DNA of 64,000 nucleotides from contig NZ_KQ033920.1 in the NCBI RefSeq assembly GCF_000969825.1, positions 1,167,672-1,231,671 of the forward strand. Reading direction: 5' to 3'. The notes below the pieces were generated by a model. It made no database searches and had not been told where the DNA came from. It worked only from the letters and a program-made list of their open reading frames with translations. The DNA comes from Parabacteroides gordonii MS-1 = DSM 23371 (lineage in GTDB: Bacteria; Bacteroidota; Bacteroidia; Bacteroidales; Tannerellaceae). Both the position numbers and the translations under genes were made by a program. Positions 18,729 to 28,216 of the stretch are shown in pieces (positions within the stretch are counted from its first letter, which is position 1; each line of letters opens with the position of its first letter).

Positions 18729-19448
18729 TCAGATTGCTCCCAATGCTATCGCAATAAAGCTCGGGCCATTAATTACTCCGTGAATGATAACGCCCGTCCA
18801 GGTGTTTCGTGTTTTCTGGACGATATAGGGCTGGATAAACATCATAGGTAATAAGATAACCCAGAGCTGCCAACCGAAGGCCAGATGAAAAAGGCTCCAT
18901 CCTGTCCCTTGAACGACCCATGTATATCGACCGAAGATCAGTTCCTGGCGTGGCTGCATAACACCTCGCCAGAGTATTTCTTCTCCCATTATATTAAATA
19001 TCCAAAAGACGAACCAGACAGCCAGTAACCAGTAACGCCCGGCACTCAACGGTTCAAACTCCATAAATGAAGGCGTATAATCGAGTTTGTCTACAAATAA
19101 GGTAATTATACCCATAACTACAACCATCCCTATTCCGGTAATCAGTATCCCGAAAATACTCCACATCCAATCCGGCCCGGTCATTCTGACAAACCGCATT
19201 CTTTTATACCACGTCCGGGAGTTCAGCTTATACCTTTCCGATTTAAGTATTGCCATTGCTAGAAGAATAAGAGGCAGGAAAATACCGAGCGCACCAATAA
19301 CAAACCAAAACAAGATCGGTTCCAGACCGGTCTTTTCTCTTAAATAGGGTATCGTATAATGAGTTTGAAGCCACATAAGCAATGCGGCAATGATATATAT
19401 GGAAAATGAATAAAATAATTTCATTCCTGAAAGTGGTTTCATACGCAT
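18729..19448 (-). CDS. CPBP-family intramembrane metalloprotease
   Basis: 239 residues with about seven hydrophobic segments. The CPBP (Abi) motif 1 is MGEEILWRGVMQPR, with the paired Glu and the Arg, and motif 2 is SLFHLAFGW with the metal-binding His. Relatives process prenylated or signalling proteins in the membrane. I chose the ATG at 19448 because the frame upstream has low-complexity coding and a TATATTTG box lies just before this ATG; an ATG at 19442 is equally possible. It is convergent with the cupin gene. Confidence 0.8.
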   Translation of the reverse strand: MRMKPLSGMKLFYSFSIYIIAALLMWLQTHYTIPYLREKTGLEPILFWFVIGALGIFLPLILLAMAILKSERYKLNSRTWYKRMRFVRMTGPDWMWSIFGILITGIGMVVVMGIITLFVDKLDYTPSFMEFEPLSAGRYWLLAVWFVFWIFNIMGEEILWRGVMQPRQELIFGRYTWVVQGTGWSLFHLAFGWQLWVILLPMMFIQPYIVQKTRNTWTGVIIHGVINGPSFIAIALGAI

Positions 19449-19647
19449 AGAGTTTTGGCAAATATAACATTTATATATCTGATTATGAAACCATAATGGA
19501 TAATATAGGATATTTTGACAGCAATTTCTTATGTTTAAAGGAGTCGTAAGTAGCATCCGGTCAGTTTACTTTTACCGGGAAAAACAAGAAAAAAAACGAA
19601 TTATCAAAAAAAACAGGTATTCATAGTGCTAGTTCAAAAAATAGTTG

Positions 19648-19738
19648 TACATTTGCTATTGAAAAACGTAAATTTTTTCATAGTTAAGGTTTTGGTTAAG
19701 AAATGGCCCACTTGTGAAAGTTAGCCATTTCGTTTTTT
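19648..19738 (+). ncRNA. Candidate small RNA (orphan promoter and terminator)
   Basis: TACATTTG (19648-19655) fits the -7 consensus. The transcript from about 19656 would fold first as a hairpin (19656-19683: CTATTGAAAAA against TTTTTTCATAG) and then as a terminator (GAAATGGC at 19700-19707 against GCCATTTC at 19724-19731, followed by GTTTTTT). No open frame lies on this strand between the two minus-strand genes. The T run is only on the plus side, so it is not a terminator for the Lrp gene. No clear -33 box. Confidence 0.45.
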
Positions 19739-19786
19739 ATATACCTACCTGTTCTTGTATTTCTTCCCTGCTCAAACACACGATAT

Positions 19787-20248
19787 TTAGATATGAATCC
19801 CATAATCATGCTTAACTTCATCCATTACGAAAGTGCTTTCCAGAGAACCCAGACTATCGATCGTTCCCAACACATTCAGAATGAACTCCTGATAATACTT
19901 CATACTCGGCGCATGGATTTTTAAGAGATAATCATAACGTCCGGATATATTATAACATTCGGTCACCTGGGGAATGTCCTGTATAATTCGTGTGAACTCC
20001 GCTGCAATGTCCCGATTCAGCTTACTTAACTTCACACTACAAAATACGACAAATCCCTGGTTCAGCTTCTCTGCATCCAATACGGCAATATACTTCTTTA
20101 TATATCCTCCATTTTCAAGACGTTTGAGACGCTCAAACACGGGTGTCGACGAAAGACTTACGCGGGAAGCCAACTCTTTTGTCGTCAGCCGGGCGTTCTC
20201 TTGCAGCGTACGAAGAATCTGCAAATCTGTTTTGTCCAAAGTATCCAT
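19787..20248 (-). CDS. Lrp/AsnC-family transcriptional regulator
   Basis: 153 residues: an N-terminal winged helix (LDKTDLQILRTLQENARLTT and SLSSTPVFERLKRLENGG) and a C-terminal RAM ligand-binding domain (about 65-145). Family members bind amino acids and assemble into octamers. It is divergently transcribed from metY with 176 bases between them, so it may control that gene in response to a sulfur amino acid or leucine; this is inferred from position. Confidence 0.9.
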   Translation of the reverse strand: MDTLDKTDLQILRTLQENARLTTKELASRVSLSSTPVFERLKRLENGGYIKKYIAVLDAEKLNQGFVVFCSVKLSKLNRDIAAEFTRIIQDIPQVTECYNISGRYDYLLKIHAPSMKYYQEFILNVLGTIDSLGSLESTFVMDEVKHDYGIHI

Positions 20249-20350
20249 AGAATAAAATTCTTTACAAGAGGCTTTTTTAATATTCTCTCAGTTTATATTT
20301 TCTTTATTAAGATACAAAAATAGTGTTATTATCCATATTTACAGTAAATA

Positions 20351-20381
20351 TTGTTTGATATATCTACATACAATAATTTTG
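20351..20381 (+). promoter_or_regulatory. metY promoter (-33 TTG and -7 TAATTTTG)
   Basis: TTG at 20351-20353 and TAATTTTG at 20374-20381 are 20 bases apart, as in the Bacteroidetes consensus; the ATG follows 43 bases later. The divergent Lrp/AsnC regulator could bind in this region. Confidence 0.6.
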
Positions 20382-20424
20382 CAAGAAAATAATTCAAAAA
20401 CAAATCAATTAAAAATAGACAGTT

Positions 20425-21717
20425 ATGGCAACAAAGAATTTGCATTTCGAGACATTACAACTTCATGTAGGACAAGAGCAAGCCGATCCGGCAACAGATG
20501 CACGTGCAGTTCCTATCTACCAAACTACTTCATACGTGTTCCACAACTCCGCACATGCAGCAGCTCGCTTCAGCTTACAGGATCCCGGAAATATTTACGG
20601 GCGCCTGACCAATTCCACACAGGGCGTTTTTGAACAGCGCGTAGCTGTACTTGAAGGCGGCGTAGCCGGACTTGCTGTTGCTTCAGGAGCCGCAGCTATC
20701 ACATACGCATTTGAGAACATCACCCGTGCAGGCGACCACATTGTTGCCGCCAAAACCATTTACGGAGGAAGCTACAACCTGCTGGCACATACGCTGCCCG
20801 CTTACGGCATAACAGCAACATTTGTCGATCCCACCGATTTATCTAACTTTGAAAAGGCTATCCAAGAGAATACAAAAGCCATTTTCATCGAGACGCTGGG
20901 TAATCCCAATTCCAATATTATTGACATTAAAAAAGTTGCCGATATCGCCCACCGCCATAAAATACCACTGATCGTCGACAATACATTCGGCACACCTTAT
21001 CTGATCCGCCCCATTGAGCACGGTGCAGATATTGTTGTACATTCTGCCACGAAGTTTATCGGCGGACATGGCTCTTCACTGGGTGGTGTAATCGTCGACT
21101 CCGGGAAATTCGACTGGGTGGCATCCGGCAAGTTCCCTCAACTAACCGAGCCCGATCCCAGTTACCACGGCGTACGCTTTGTCGATGCTGCGGGCCCGGC
21201 TGCATATGCGATCCGCATTCGTGCCATCCTGCTGCGTGATACGGGAGCAACCATTAGCCCGTTCAATGCATTCATTCTGCTGCAAGGATTGGAAACGCTC
21301 TCCCTGCGTGTGGAACGCCACGTAGAAAATGCGCTGAAAGTAGTAAATTATCTGAAAAATCATCCGAAAGTAAAGAAGGTGAACCATCCGGCATTGCCCG
21401 ATCATCCCGACCATGCGCTCTACGAACAGTATTTCCCCAACGGAGCAGGTTCCATCTTTACATTCGAAATAAAAGGAGGACAAGAAGAGGCACACCGTTT
21501 TATCGACAGCCTGGAGATTTTCTCTCTGCTGGCAAATGTTGCTGACGTGAAATCACTGGTTATCCATCCGGCCAGCACCACACATTCGCAACTCAACGCA
21601 CAGGAACTGGCCGAACAGGAGATTTATCCGGGAACAATCCGCCTGTCGATCGGCACGGAACATATCGAAGATCTGTTGGCAGACTTAGACCAGGCGTTTG
21701 CAAAAATTCATGTGTAA
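20425..21717 (+). CDS. metY: O-acetylhomoserine sulfhydrylase (Cys/Met PLP enzyme)
   Basis: 430 residues, the usual size for O-acetylhomoserine aminocarboxypropyltransferase. Markers are an N-terminal [17 protein letters not shown] at the substrate loop, [10 protein letters not shown], and the PLP-lysine motif [18 protein letters not shown] (Lys near residue 210). It joins O-acetylhomoserine with sulfide (or a thiol) to make homocysteine in the cytoplasm. It has its own promoter and a divergent Lrp/AsnC regulator. It converges on the ketopantoate-reductase-like gene with no gap between the stops. Confidence 0.93.
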   Translation: MATKNLHFETLQLHVGQEQADPATDARAVPIYQTTSYVFHNSAHAAARFSLQDPGNIYGRLTNSTQGVFEQRVAVLEGGVAGLAVASGAAAITYAFENITRAGDHIVAAKTIYGGSYNLLAHTLPAYGITATFVDPTDLSNFEKAIQENTKAIFIETLGNPNSNIIDIKKVADIAHRHKIPLIVDNTFGTPYLIRPIEHGADIVVHSATKFIGGHGSSLGGVIVDSGKFDWVASGKFPQLTEPDPSYHGVRFVDAAGPAAYAIRIRAILLRDTGATISPFNAFILLQGLETLSLRVERHVENALKVVNYLKNHPKVKKVNHPALPDHPDHALYEQYFPNGAGSIFTFEIKGGQEEAHRFIDSLEIFSLLANVADVKSLVIHPASTTHSQLNAQELAEQEIYPGTIRLSIGTEHIEDLLADLDQAFAKIHV

Positions 21718-22677
21718 TCAATCAGCCAGAAACTTTTCATATCCTTTCAAATATGGTGTTTGAAGGCATTGTTTCTCGCCCGATGAAATAATGTCTTTAA
21801 GCATCTTCCCCACTTCGTCCTGCGAATTAGCCAGATAGCCATCAAACATAGCCTGCATGGCTTCATCACGAAACACTTTTCTTACAATCGGATAGCAAAT
21901 AAACAGAGGCAAATAATACAGTTTATTCACTTTCTCCTTCTTAGGATCGATTCCTAATGCGGAACAAACATGGAAACCCTCTCTGATAGCCTTTATCGTC
22001 TCTTTGGCGATGGATGGGCTTTTCAGAAATGCTTCCGTTTTGCCTCCTGCTCTAATGATCCCGGCCGAAAGTGCGGCAATAAAAGCACAATGAGGAAGAA
22101 GCCATGTGATGATCTGGTTGGAAACAAATGGCTTCATTCCGGCATCTTCCATCACTCTTGCTATTTCCCGAACACGAGGAGTTATTTCGCCAGTCGGTTC
22201 GCCAAGCATTGTCTTTGAATATTTCGAGCCGGAAATAACCGTGTTATTGCCTTCCCGGTCTTTTCCTCCTCCTGCCATAAAAGGGAAACCGAATAAATAT
22301 TGTCCCGGAGCCAGATATTTGCTTATCTTATCAAGATCATCATACCATATATTCTGGAAAAAGAGAATATGGGCGTTTCCCGCCGATTCCTTAAGGACAG
22401 GCAAGATTTCTTCCAGATGGAGACTGTTTGTCGTAACAATAATATATTCAAAATCATTGTCGGCAGAAAGTGTTTCAATGGCTCCGGGACGAAAAACTGC
22501 TTCTTTGATCGTCCCCGTCCCATTCCTGAAATCCGTACAACGGATACTTATCCCCTTCTCTTCAATCGGTTGCTTCTTACCTTTTCTGACCAGAACACTG
22601 ACATCATAGCCCGACTCAGCCAATTGCCAGCCATAAGTAGAACCGATCACACCTGCTCCGTAAATTAGAATCTTCAT
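21718..22677 (-). CDS. Ketopantoate reductase-like (PanE/ApbA family) protein
   Basis: 319 residues. It starts MKILIYGAGVIGSTYG, a classic Rossmann NADPH loop, so the ATG at 22677 is preferred over one 8 codons upstream. ApbA N- and C-terminal domains follow (FQNIWYDD, then a helical C-terminal half). True PanE reduces 2-dehydropantoate to pantoate, but distant members with other 2-oxo-acid substrates are common, so I leave the symbol empty. It begins 20 bases after an AraC-family regulator, probably its operon partner. Confidence 0.8.
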   Translation of the reverse strand: MKILIYGAGVIGSTYGWQLAESGYDVSVLVRKGKKQPIEEKGISIRCTDFRNGTGTIKEAVFRPGAIETLSADNDFEYIIVTTNSLHLEEILPVLKESAGNAHILFFQNIWYDDLDKISKYLAPGQYLFGFPFMAGGGKDREGNNTVISGSKYSKTMLGEPTGEITPRVREIARVMEDAGMKPFVSNQIITWLLPHCAFIAALSAGIIRAGGKTEAFLKSPSIAKETIKAIREGFHVCSALGIDPKKEKVNKLYYLPLFICYPIVRKVFRDEAMQAMFDGYLANSQDEVGKMLKDIISSGEKQCLQTPYLKGYEKFLAD

Positions 22678-22697
22678 AATAAAATATATTTGTTTAT

Positions 22698-23531
22698 TCA
22701 CTCGGAAGGAAGGTCTACAAAAGCCGAACGGAACGCCCCATGATATTCCGAATACGTGGGATCGCAGGCTCTCATCAGTCCGGCCGGTGTGAATCCGGAG
22801 AAATCTTTCAATTCCTTTATCAGGTGCGACTTATCATAATAGCCACATTCGCAAGCCAGTTCAGCGACCGTCATATCGGTATGCAGCTGTAGGAAACGAT
22901 GCAATTTCTGAAAACGTACGATCTGTAGGAAATCCTTTGGATTGATCCCTATATTTTCAAGAAAAAGACGTTTAAACTGTTTGTAGCACAGGCAGGCTGT
23001 CTGTGCCAGACGGTTAACATCCGTATCTCCGCAGCAGATAGAGTCGATTACCGCACTGATCCGTTTATCTTCCTGTTTATCTAACCGGTAAATACGGCTG
23101 ATCAGAAACTGCTCGATCAATCCGACACAGGCTGGATCATCTGTTGCTTCATTCAAACGTTGCTCCAATTCAAGCCAATCCAGATCGCTCAATGCATCCA
23201 GCGAAGCGTAACTGTTATTCAACTCGTAGAGAGGCGTTTTGAAAAACAGATTCGCTCCCGCCGGTTTAAAGACAATACAGATTAAATCAACCGTTCCTGA
23301 AAAGACGAGGTCTGTATACCCTGTTGTCATGCCGTAAAGATGTGACTCAGGCAGAAAACCTTTTGCTTGTGACGAATAGGTACGATTCCCCCGGTGAAAA
23401 CTTAAAGCCATGCAACCGAACGGAACCAGACGCTGTGAACTTTGCACAACCTCTTCCATCCGCAAGAACCAATATTGCTTCACATACGGAGCAAGCAACA
23501 CAGAGGGCTGTATGACTTTAAACCTATCCAT
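22698..23531 (-). CDS. AraC-family transcriptional regulator
   Basis: 277 residues. The N-terminal half resembles the DUF6597 sensor seen in many Bacteroidetes AraC proteins (LLAPYVKQYWFLRM). The C-terminal half has two HTH motifs: LAQTACLCYKQFKRLFLENI and VAELACECGYYDKSHLIKEL, the second being the conserved AraC signature, then FTPAG. It is followed by the ketopantoate-reductase-like gene and may regulate it. The signal it senses is unknown. Confidence 0.88.
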   Translation of the reverse strand: MDRFKVIQPSVLLAPYVKQYWFLRMEEVVQSSQRLVPFGCMALSFHRGNRTYSSQAKGFLPESHLYGMTTGYTDLVFSGTVDLICIVFKPAGANLFFKTPLYELNNSYASLDALSDLDWLELEQRLNEATDDPACVGLIEQFLISRIYRLDKQEDKRISAVIDSICCGDTDVNRLAQTACLCYKQFKRLFLENIGINPKDFLQIVRFQKLHRFLQLHTDMTVAELACECGYYDKSHLIKELKDFSGFTPAGLMRACDPTYSEYHGAFRSAFVDLPSE

Positions 23532-23604
23532 TTCGGGGACAAAGTTATAGTATTGCCGGACTCATCAGGTGTAAAAAAGGGACATTCGACTAACTTGGCG
23601 ATAT

Positions 23605-23823
23605 TTATGATTTATCACTACGAGCAAGAGCAAGAGTCAGTGCCCGAAAGACATGTGAATAATCTTCTGAGTGACTCATCTTTACAATGTGTCTGATTAA
23701 CTCTCCGTGAATGTTCTGTATTTCCATATTGTTCACTTTCTGTGAATTCTCAGGTAATACACCACTTAGTTTCATTTTTGATAAATTATTCATCTGTACA
23801 ATTTTAATCTGACTCTTACTCAT
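23605..23823 (-). CDS. Small hypothetical protein, 72 residues
   Basis: A short frame in the 408-base gap between the AraC and M28 genes. It has no recognised domain, signal peptide or membrane segment. A near-consensus TACCTTTA lies on the same strand shortly upstream of the ATG, which slightly favours a real gene. Nothing else was identified in the gap. Confidence 0.35.
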   Translation of the reverse strand: MSKSQIKIVQMNNLSKMKLSGVLPENSQKVNNMEIQNIHGELIRHIVKMSHSEDYSHVFRALTLALARSDKS

Positions 23824-23939
23824 TATATTATTCCGGCATAAAGGTAGACTTTACCATATTTCTGTAAAGCGTTAATAGACCAACCTCTCTATTCCGGGGA
23901 TGAAACAGGGAATAAAGTCGATAAACGACTGAATAACAT

Positions 23940-25154
23940 TTATAATTTCCCTATCAGTTCTGCAATACCGAGAGCGCATTCTACAACTCGTTCACAGTTG
24001 ACTATGCTGAGATTATCCTTTGCCGTATGTGTGATGTCCTGGCACTCCATATGCTCAATAAACCAGTTGGAACTTACAGCAATCGCCGGACGGTCATTCT
24101 GCAGAAAAATGCTGTGATCTCCCTGATACCAGGGAAGTCCTTCCACAATCTCCGGAGTATTCCGGATTACCCCATCCATAGCCTGCTGCATATCTGCAGA
24201 AAGCCCGAATGCAGAGAAACAAGAATAGCCTTCTTTATATCCGGCTCCATCAATATTAATGTTCAACAATATATCATCAAAATGAGCTATATTCTGTTCA
24301 ATATAATTGACTTGTCCGGGAGCGGCATAATAATCTTCCCCATTGAAAAGAACCAATTCGACCGGATATCGAGTGTCGCTATCTTTCAGCAACTCCGCAA
24401 GCAGCAGAACAGCCGTAACTCCTGTCGCATTATCTATTGCTCCCGGGGTTCCGATTTTTGTATCAATATGGGCAGTGATAATGATCCTGTCTTTCGTCCG
24501 GCTGTCTTTTCGCGCAATCACGTTAAATGCAGTCTCCGGGATTCGCACCGCCCCTGAGACGAGTTCCACCATTTGCCCTGTGCAGGCCAACAACTTTTCA
24601 CCTTCGGTATCTTTCATGTAGACTGACGGAATATCGAAGTCTCCATCCTCGAACAACGGGAAAGGATACACACCGCCGGCCGTTGCCGAATTACGTTCCG
24701 TTGCACTGATCAACGCTTTAGGGGCGCCATTCTCCAACACCGAAACCAGATGTTGATGTTCTTCCGGATTCCAGAAAGGAAAGTTTTTAGGAGCGATCTG
24801 TTGGGAAGCGATTTCTCCGTACAACAGTACGATTTTATCTTTGATATCTGCTTTTTCCAATTTGCCGACTGTATCCACCGCTATTAATTCTCCTTTTACG
24901 GAACATCCCAATGAATAATGGGAGGAAAAAACATCGAACGATTGTTTCCCGCAGGTCAGTGACGCCCCTTCCGTTTTCCAGTCTATCACGGAGAGCTCAG
25001 TCTCTTCAACCTGCCACCCCGACAATTGTAATACTTTTTTTGCATAGGTCGTGGCCTGCCGATTCTCTTCACTTCCTACACGGCGTTCACCGATTTCCGA
25101 ACATAAAACCTGCAAGTGTGCTTCCACTTTGTCTCTTAATGCTTTTTTATCCAT
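23940..25154 (-). CDS. M28-family metallopeptidase
   Basis: 404 residues without a clear signal peptide. The zinc ligands are visible as HIDTKIGTPGAIDNATG (His and Asp), the catalytic Glu and a ligand in LFNGEDYY, and a late His in ITHTAKDN. An inserted PA-like domain is likely at about 90-190. M28 enzymes are aminopeptidases or carboxypeptidases that release single residues from peptides. A cytoplasmic peptidase is the simplest reading. It is divergent from the alpha/beta-hydrolase gene. Confidence 0.87.
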   Translation of the reverse strand: MDKKALRDKVEAHLQVLCSEIGERRVGSEENRQATTYAKKVLQLSGWQVEETELSVIDWKTEGASLTCGKQSFDVFSSHYSLGCSVKGELIAVDTVGKLEKADIKDKIVLLYGEIASQQIAPKNFPFWNPEEHQHLVSVLENGAPKALISATERNSATAGGVYPFPLFEDGDFDIPSVYMKDTEGEKLLACTGQMVELVSGAVRIPETAFNVIARKDSRTKDRIIITAHIDTKIGTPGAIDNATGVTAVLLLAELLKDSDTRYPVELVLFNGEDYYAAPGQVNYIEQNIAHFDDILLNINIDGAGYKEGYSCFSAFGLSADMQQAMDGVIRNTPEIVEGLPWYQGDHSIFLQNDRPAIAVSSNWFIEHMECQDITHTAKDNLSIVNCERVVECALGIAELIGKL

Positions 25155-25236
25155 ATCTTTGTTTGTTTATTATGTGCCGACAAAGGTAGAACCCCTAAAA
25201 TCATTGGTATTGGAAAAAAGAGACAAAACATCGATC

Positions 25237-25938
25237 ATGCAAAAAACAATCTTCAGTATAAATAATATACCTGCCATCTTGTGGGGTGAAGTCTCTGAAA
25301 AAGTCGTTCTTGCCATTCATGGGAATATGTCGGACAAAGCGGATGTCCCGATCAGGATCGTAGCTGAAAATGCGTTGGCAAATGGCTGGCAGGTTTTGAG
25401 TTTTGACCTGCCGGAACATGGAGATAGAATAAATGAAGATACACCCTGCAAAGTTCAGTACTGCGTTGAAGATTTAAGGGTCGTCATGCAATACACTAAA
25501 ATGAACTGGAAACATATCCGTTTATTTGCCAACAGCATGGGTGCTTATTTCAGTCTTTTGGCCTATCCAAACGAGCCGATAGAAAAAGCCTGGTTCCTCT
25601 CCCCGATCGTCGACATGCAACGTCTTATCCAAAATATGATGATGTGGTTTTCCGTCACGGAAAAAGAGTTGGAAAGCAAACAGACAATTTCCACTCCCAT
25701 CGGACAAAATTTGTATTGGGATTATTATTGCTTTGTAAGGGAACATCCTGTTTCCCGTTGGGAAATACCGACACATATCCTGTATGGCAGCAAGGATGAA
25801 CTCTGTGAAAGGGATATTATATCTAAGTTTACAGAATTATTCGCTTGCCAACTGGAGATTGTACAGGGATCAGAACATTATTTCCATACACAAGAGCAAT
25901 TGATGATATTGGATGAATGGCTGAAACGTACGGTATAA
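25237..25938 (+). CDS. Alpha/beta hydrolase
   Basis: 233 residues. The fold starts with VVLAIHGNMSDKAD (oxyanion loop), then the nucleophile region LFANSMGAYFSL (Ser near 96, with Asn in place of the usual first Gly), then HILYGSKDELCE (acid) and a C-terminal SEHYFH (His). Substrate unknown; a small cytoplasmic esterase is likely. I chose the ATG at 25237, where the fold begins, rather than an upstream in-frame ATG that overlaps the divergent M28 gene. Confidence 0.75.
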   Translation: MQKTIFSINNIPAILWGEVSEKVVLAIHGNMSDKADVPIRIVAENALANGWQVLSFDLPEHGDRINEDTPCKVQYCVEDLRVVMQYTKMNWKHIRLFANSMGAYFSLLAYPNEPIEKAWFLSPIVDMQRLIQNMMMWFSVTEKELESKQTISTPIGQNLYWDYYCFVREHPVSRWEIPTHILYGSKDELCERDIISKFTELFACQLEIVQGSEHYFHTQEQLMILDEWLKRTV

Positions 25939-26060
25939 AAGGGATTTGAATATATTTACGTAACTGGTTACATATTTTTCGCGAAATATTTGCCAGTATT
26001 ATTTAAAGCCCATATATTTGCGTAATCAATTACGTATCTAATAACACAAATTCTACATAT

Positions 26061-27014
26061 ATGGACTTTTTTAATCAGACAGGCAAGATGGCTATCGGTA
26101 GCAGACTACGTATGTTAACCGATAAAATAACAATGGATGCAGCTTCGATCTACGAAATGTTCGGGGTAGACCTCAAACCAAAATGGTTTCCCGTATTCTT
26201 CGTTTTATCCCAAGGAGAAGCAAAAACAATCACCTCGATAGCAAAAGAGATCGGACACTCCCACCCTTCGGTAAGTAACATTATTAAAGAAATGGTAGCC
26301 AAAGGACTGGTAAAAGAAACCAAAGACCAGTCTGACGGAAGAAGAAATGTAGTTGCATTATCTGCTAAAGGGAAAAAGATGTCAGATTCGTTTACAGAAC
26401 AATGTGTGGATGTTGCTGCCGCCATCGAACAAATCACCCGACAAACAAAGAATGACTTATGGAAAGCAATTGAAGAATGGGAAAATCTCCTATCGGATAA
26501 ATCCTTGCTGCAACGGGTAAAGGAAGAAAAACGGGTAAGAGAAAGTAAAGATGTAAAAATAGTTGCATACGAACCGTGCTACCAGATTGCTTTCCGTTCG
26601 CTTAACGAAGAATGGATAACGGCCCATTGGAACATGGAAGAAGCCGATTACAAGGCATTGGATCATCCGCAAGAATACATTCTGGATAAAGGTGGTCACA
26701 TTTTTATCGCCCTTTACAAAGGCGAACCGGTCGGTACATGTGCTTTATACAAAATGGAAGATCCGCTTTATGATTACGAACTGGCCAAACTGGCTGTCAG
26801 TCCTAAAGTGCAGGGTAAAGGCATCGGTGTGATATTATGCGAAACAGTTATAAACAAAGCGATAGAATTCGGAGCAAAAAGACTTTTTCTGGAAAGTAAT
26901 ACAATTCTGAAGCCTGCCATTCATCTATACAGGAAGTTGGGTTTTAAAGAACTGGCAGAATTGCACCCTGCTTACGAAAGAGGTGATATACAAATGGAAT
27001 TAATCGTGGAATAA
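26061..27014 (+). CDS. MarR-type regulator fused to a GNAT acetyltransferase
   Basis: 317 residues. The first about 150 form a winged-helix MarR domain (SIAKEIGHSHPSVSNIIKEM, DGRRNVVALSAKGK). From about 170 a GNAT domain follows, with the acetyl-CoA loop VSPKVQGKGIGVILCE near 252-267 and ESNTILKPAIHLYRKLGF. Such fusions are frequent in Bacteroidetes; they are thought to couple DNA binding to acetyl-CoA or to a small acceptor, but the target is unknown. It overlaps the convergent small lipoprotein gene by 15 bases. Confidence 0.88.
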   Translation: MDFFNQTGKMAIGSRLRMLTDKITMDAASIYEMFGVDLKPKWFPVFFVLSQGEAKTITSIAKEIGHSHPSVSNIIKEMVAKGLVKETKDQSDGRRNVVALSAKGKKMSDSFTEQCVDVAAAIEQITRQTKNDLWKAIEEWENLLSDKSLLQRVKEEKRVRESKDVKIVAYEPCYQIAFRSLNEEWITAHWNMEEADYKALDHPQEYILDKGGHIFIALYKGEPVGTCALYKMEDPLYDYELAKLAVSPKVQGKGIGVILCETVINKAIEFGAKRLFLESNTILKPAIHLYRKLGFKELAELHPAYERGDIQMELIVE

Positions 27015-27455
27015 CGAATGGTGTCTCCATCCGAAGATAATACAAACAAGGAAAAGTAAAACAATGATCCCAACACAGGCACGCGGACTTTGGGATTTTT
27101 CGGTTTGGCTGTTTTCCAGCCGGGCATGCAGTTGTTCGTTTTGTTCTTCGTATTGATAAACCAGGGCTTGCAGGCTGTCGCAGGTGGCGGAGACAAACAA
27201 GGTGTCGTGCAGGAAACGGATTTCAGCGGTTGCCTGCCCGCTTTTCTGCACAAAAGCGGCTCCGGAAGGCAGTTCTTTCAGCCTGCCGACAGGGATCGTT
27301 AAGCGGGCACGGCTTTCAGGGATTTTAGTTGTCCAGACAGATAACCGGCTGGTTTGCCGTAAACTATCGGTTTGTTGCCGGGATGAATTGGTTTGTTTGC
27401 GGGTCGAACAGTTTGCAAAAAATAGGATGATGAAAAAGAATAGGCTGAATTTCAT
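27000..27455 (-). CDS. Small predicted lipoprotein with coiled coil and C-terminal membrane anchor
   Basis: 151 residues from the ATG at 27455, where a signal peptide with lipobox (LFFANCS) begins. A Gln/Ser-rich linker follows, then a heptad-like stretch about 88-115 and a hydrophobic C-terminal segment (CVGIIVLLFLVCIIFGW). Similar small proteins accompany amidase or phage-like lysis genes in Bacteroidales, but no such partner is seen here. Function unknown. It marks the end of the conserved backbone before the accessory region. Confidence 0.55.
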   Translation of the reverse strand: MKFSLFFFIILFFANCSTRKQTNSSRQQTDSLRQTSRLSVWTTKIPESRARLTIPVGRLKELPSGAAFVQKSGQATAEIRFLHDTLFVSATCDSLQALVYQYEEQNEQLHARLENSQTEKSQSPRACVGIIVLLFLVCIIFGWRHHSLFHD

Positions 27456-27495
27456 GGGATAATAGAATAATTTATAGGTTGTAAAAAAGTATCCT

Positions 27496-27589
27496 GTTCC
27501 CGTGCTTGACACGGGAACGCATAATAAACGGCCGTATAACCACTGATTGATAAGGCCTGTCCTTTTGCGACCCCGTGTCAAGTACGGGG
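27496..27589. repeat. Pair of short palindromes, REP-like
   Basis: 27496-27518 is a palindrome (GTTCCCGTG, loop CTTGA, CACGGGAAC). 27571-27589 is a second (CCCCGT, loop, ACGGGG) and is an inverted, slightly diverged copy of the first, so the two could also pair with each other. Between them lie 52 bases without a gene. Confidence 0.6.
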
Positions 27590-27599
27590 ACAAGAAGCT

Positions 27600-27725
27600 C
27601 TATTTGTAAAGTACCTGCCTGCGGTTAAACTTTTCTTGAACAAATATCCGAATGTCGGATGCTCGATAGTAAGTCTTATGGCTAATCATAAAGTAGGGAA
27701 GTTTACCTGCTGTAAATACGCTATA
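27600..27725 (-). pseudogene. Fragment of an excisionase-like HTH gene
   Basis: The minus strand encodes GKLPYFMISHKTYYRASDI and RIFVQE, nearly the same as the C-terminal half of the HTH protein at 43923-44288. The first half of the domain (the helix-turn-helix proper) is missing. It is probably the remnant of an earlier insertion of a related mobile element and marks the left edge of the accessory region. Confidence 0.6.
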
Positions 27726-27783
27726 ATTTGTTGGGTGTATTGAGATTGTTCTCTTACTGATATTATATTCATAATGTTGTCTA

Positions 27784-28170
27784 TTATATGTTCCTTTTTC
27801 TATTTGCAGCAATTATAACTAATGCTTGCGGCAAAAACAGCCAAAAATCGGAAATCGGCTCTATGATACATCCAACCACAGCAAACGCCAAAATACAATA
27901 CCCCAAAACCAGAGGTGCGGGTTTCTGCTCTTTTTTGATATAGCATTGGAGTGTTAGCCCCCAAAGAATAACTATAATCCCACATATTAAAAAACAAAGG
28001 GCGAAAGCACGGCTGTAACTGTCATCTGTGGAGTTTATTAATCCATCTTTTATCATGTCCGTAAAGTCCTCTTTCCCAAGTAATAGTGCATATACTGTGT
28101 GGATTACTCCTGTTATAACAAGAAATGTCCTACTGTATTTCCAAAGTTTCATATTTTCATTCATTGTCAT
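27784..28170 (-). CDS. Small four-helix membrane protein, DUF6463-like
   Basis: 128 residues with about four membrane segments (near 15-33, 52-74, 85-105 and 106-122). It resembles the DUF6463 family of unknown function, often carried as cargo near AraC-type regulators. It lies 46 bases downstream of the AraC gene on the same strand, so it may be the regulated gene. AT-richer than the backbone. Confidence 0.65.
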   Translation of the reverse strand: MTMNENMKLWKYSRTFLVITGVIHTVYALLLGKEDFTDMIKDGLINSTDDSYSRAFALCFLICGIIVILWGLTLQCYIKKEQKPAPLVLGYCILAFAVVGCIIEPISDFWLFLPQALVIIAANRKRNI

Positions 28171-28216
28171 AGATAATATTTTATTAATGTGCTTTTATAG
28201 TCTTTATTACTTTTTC

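Noticed and set aside
27480-27600. CRISPR-like repeat
   Set aside because: There are only two palindromic units, in opposite orientation, and no spacer series or cas gene.
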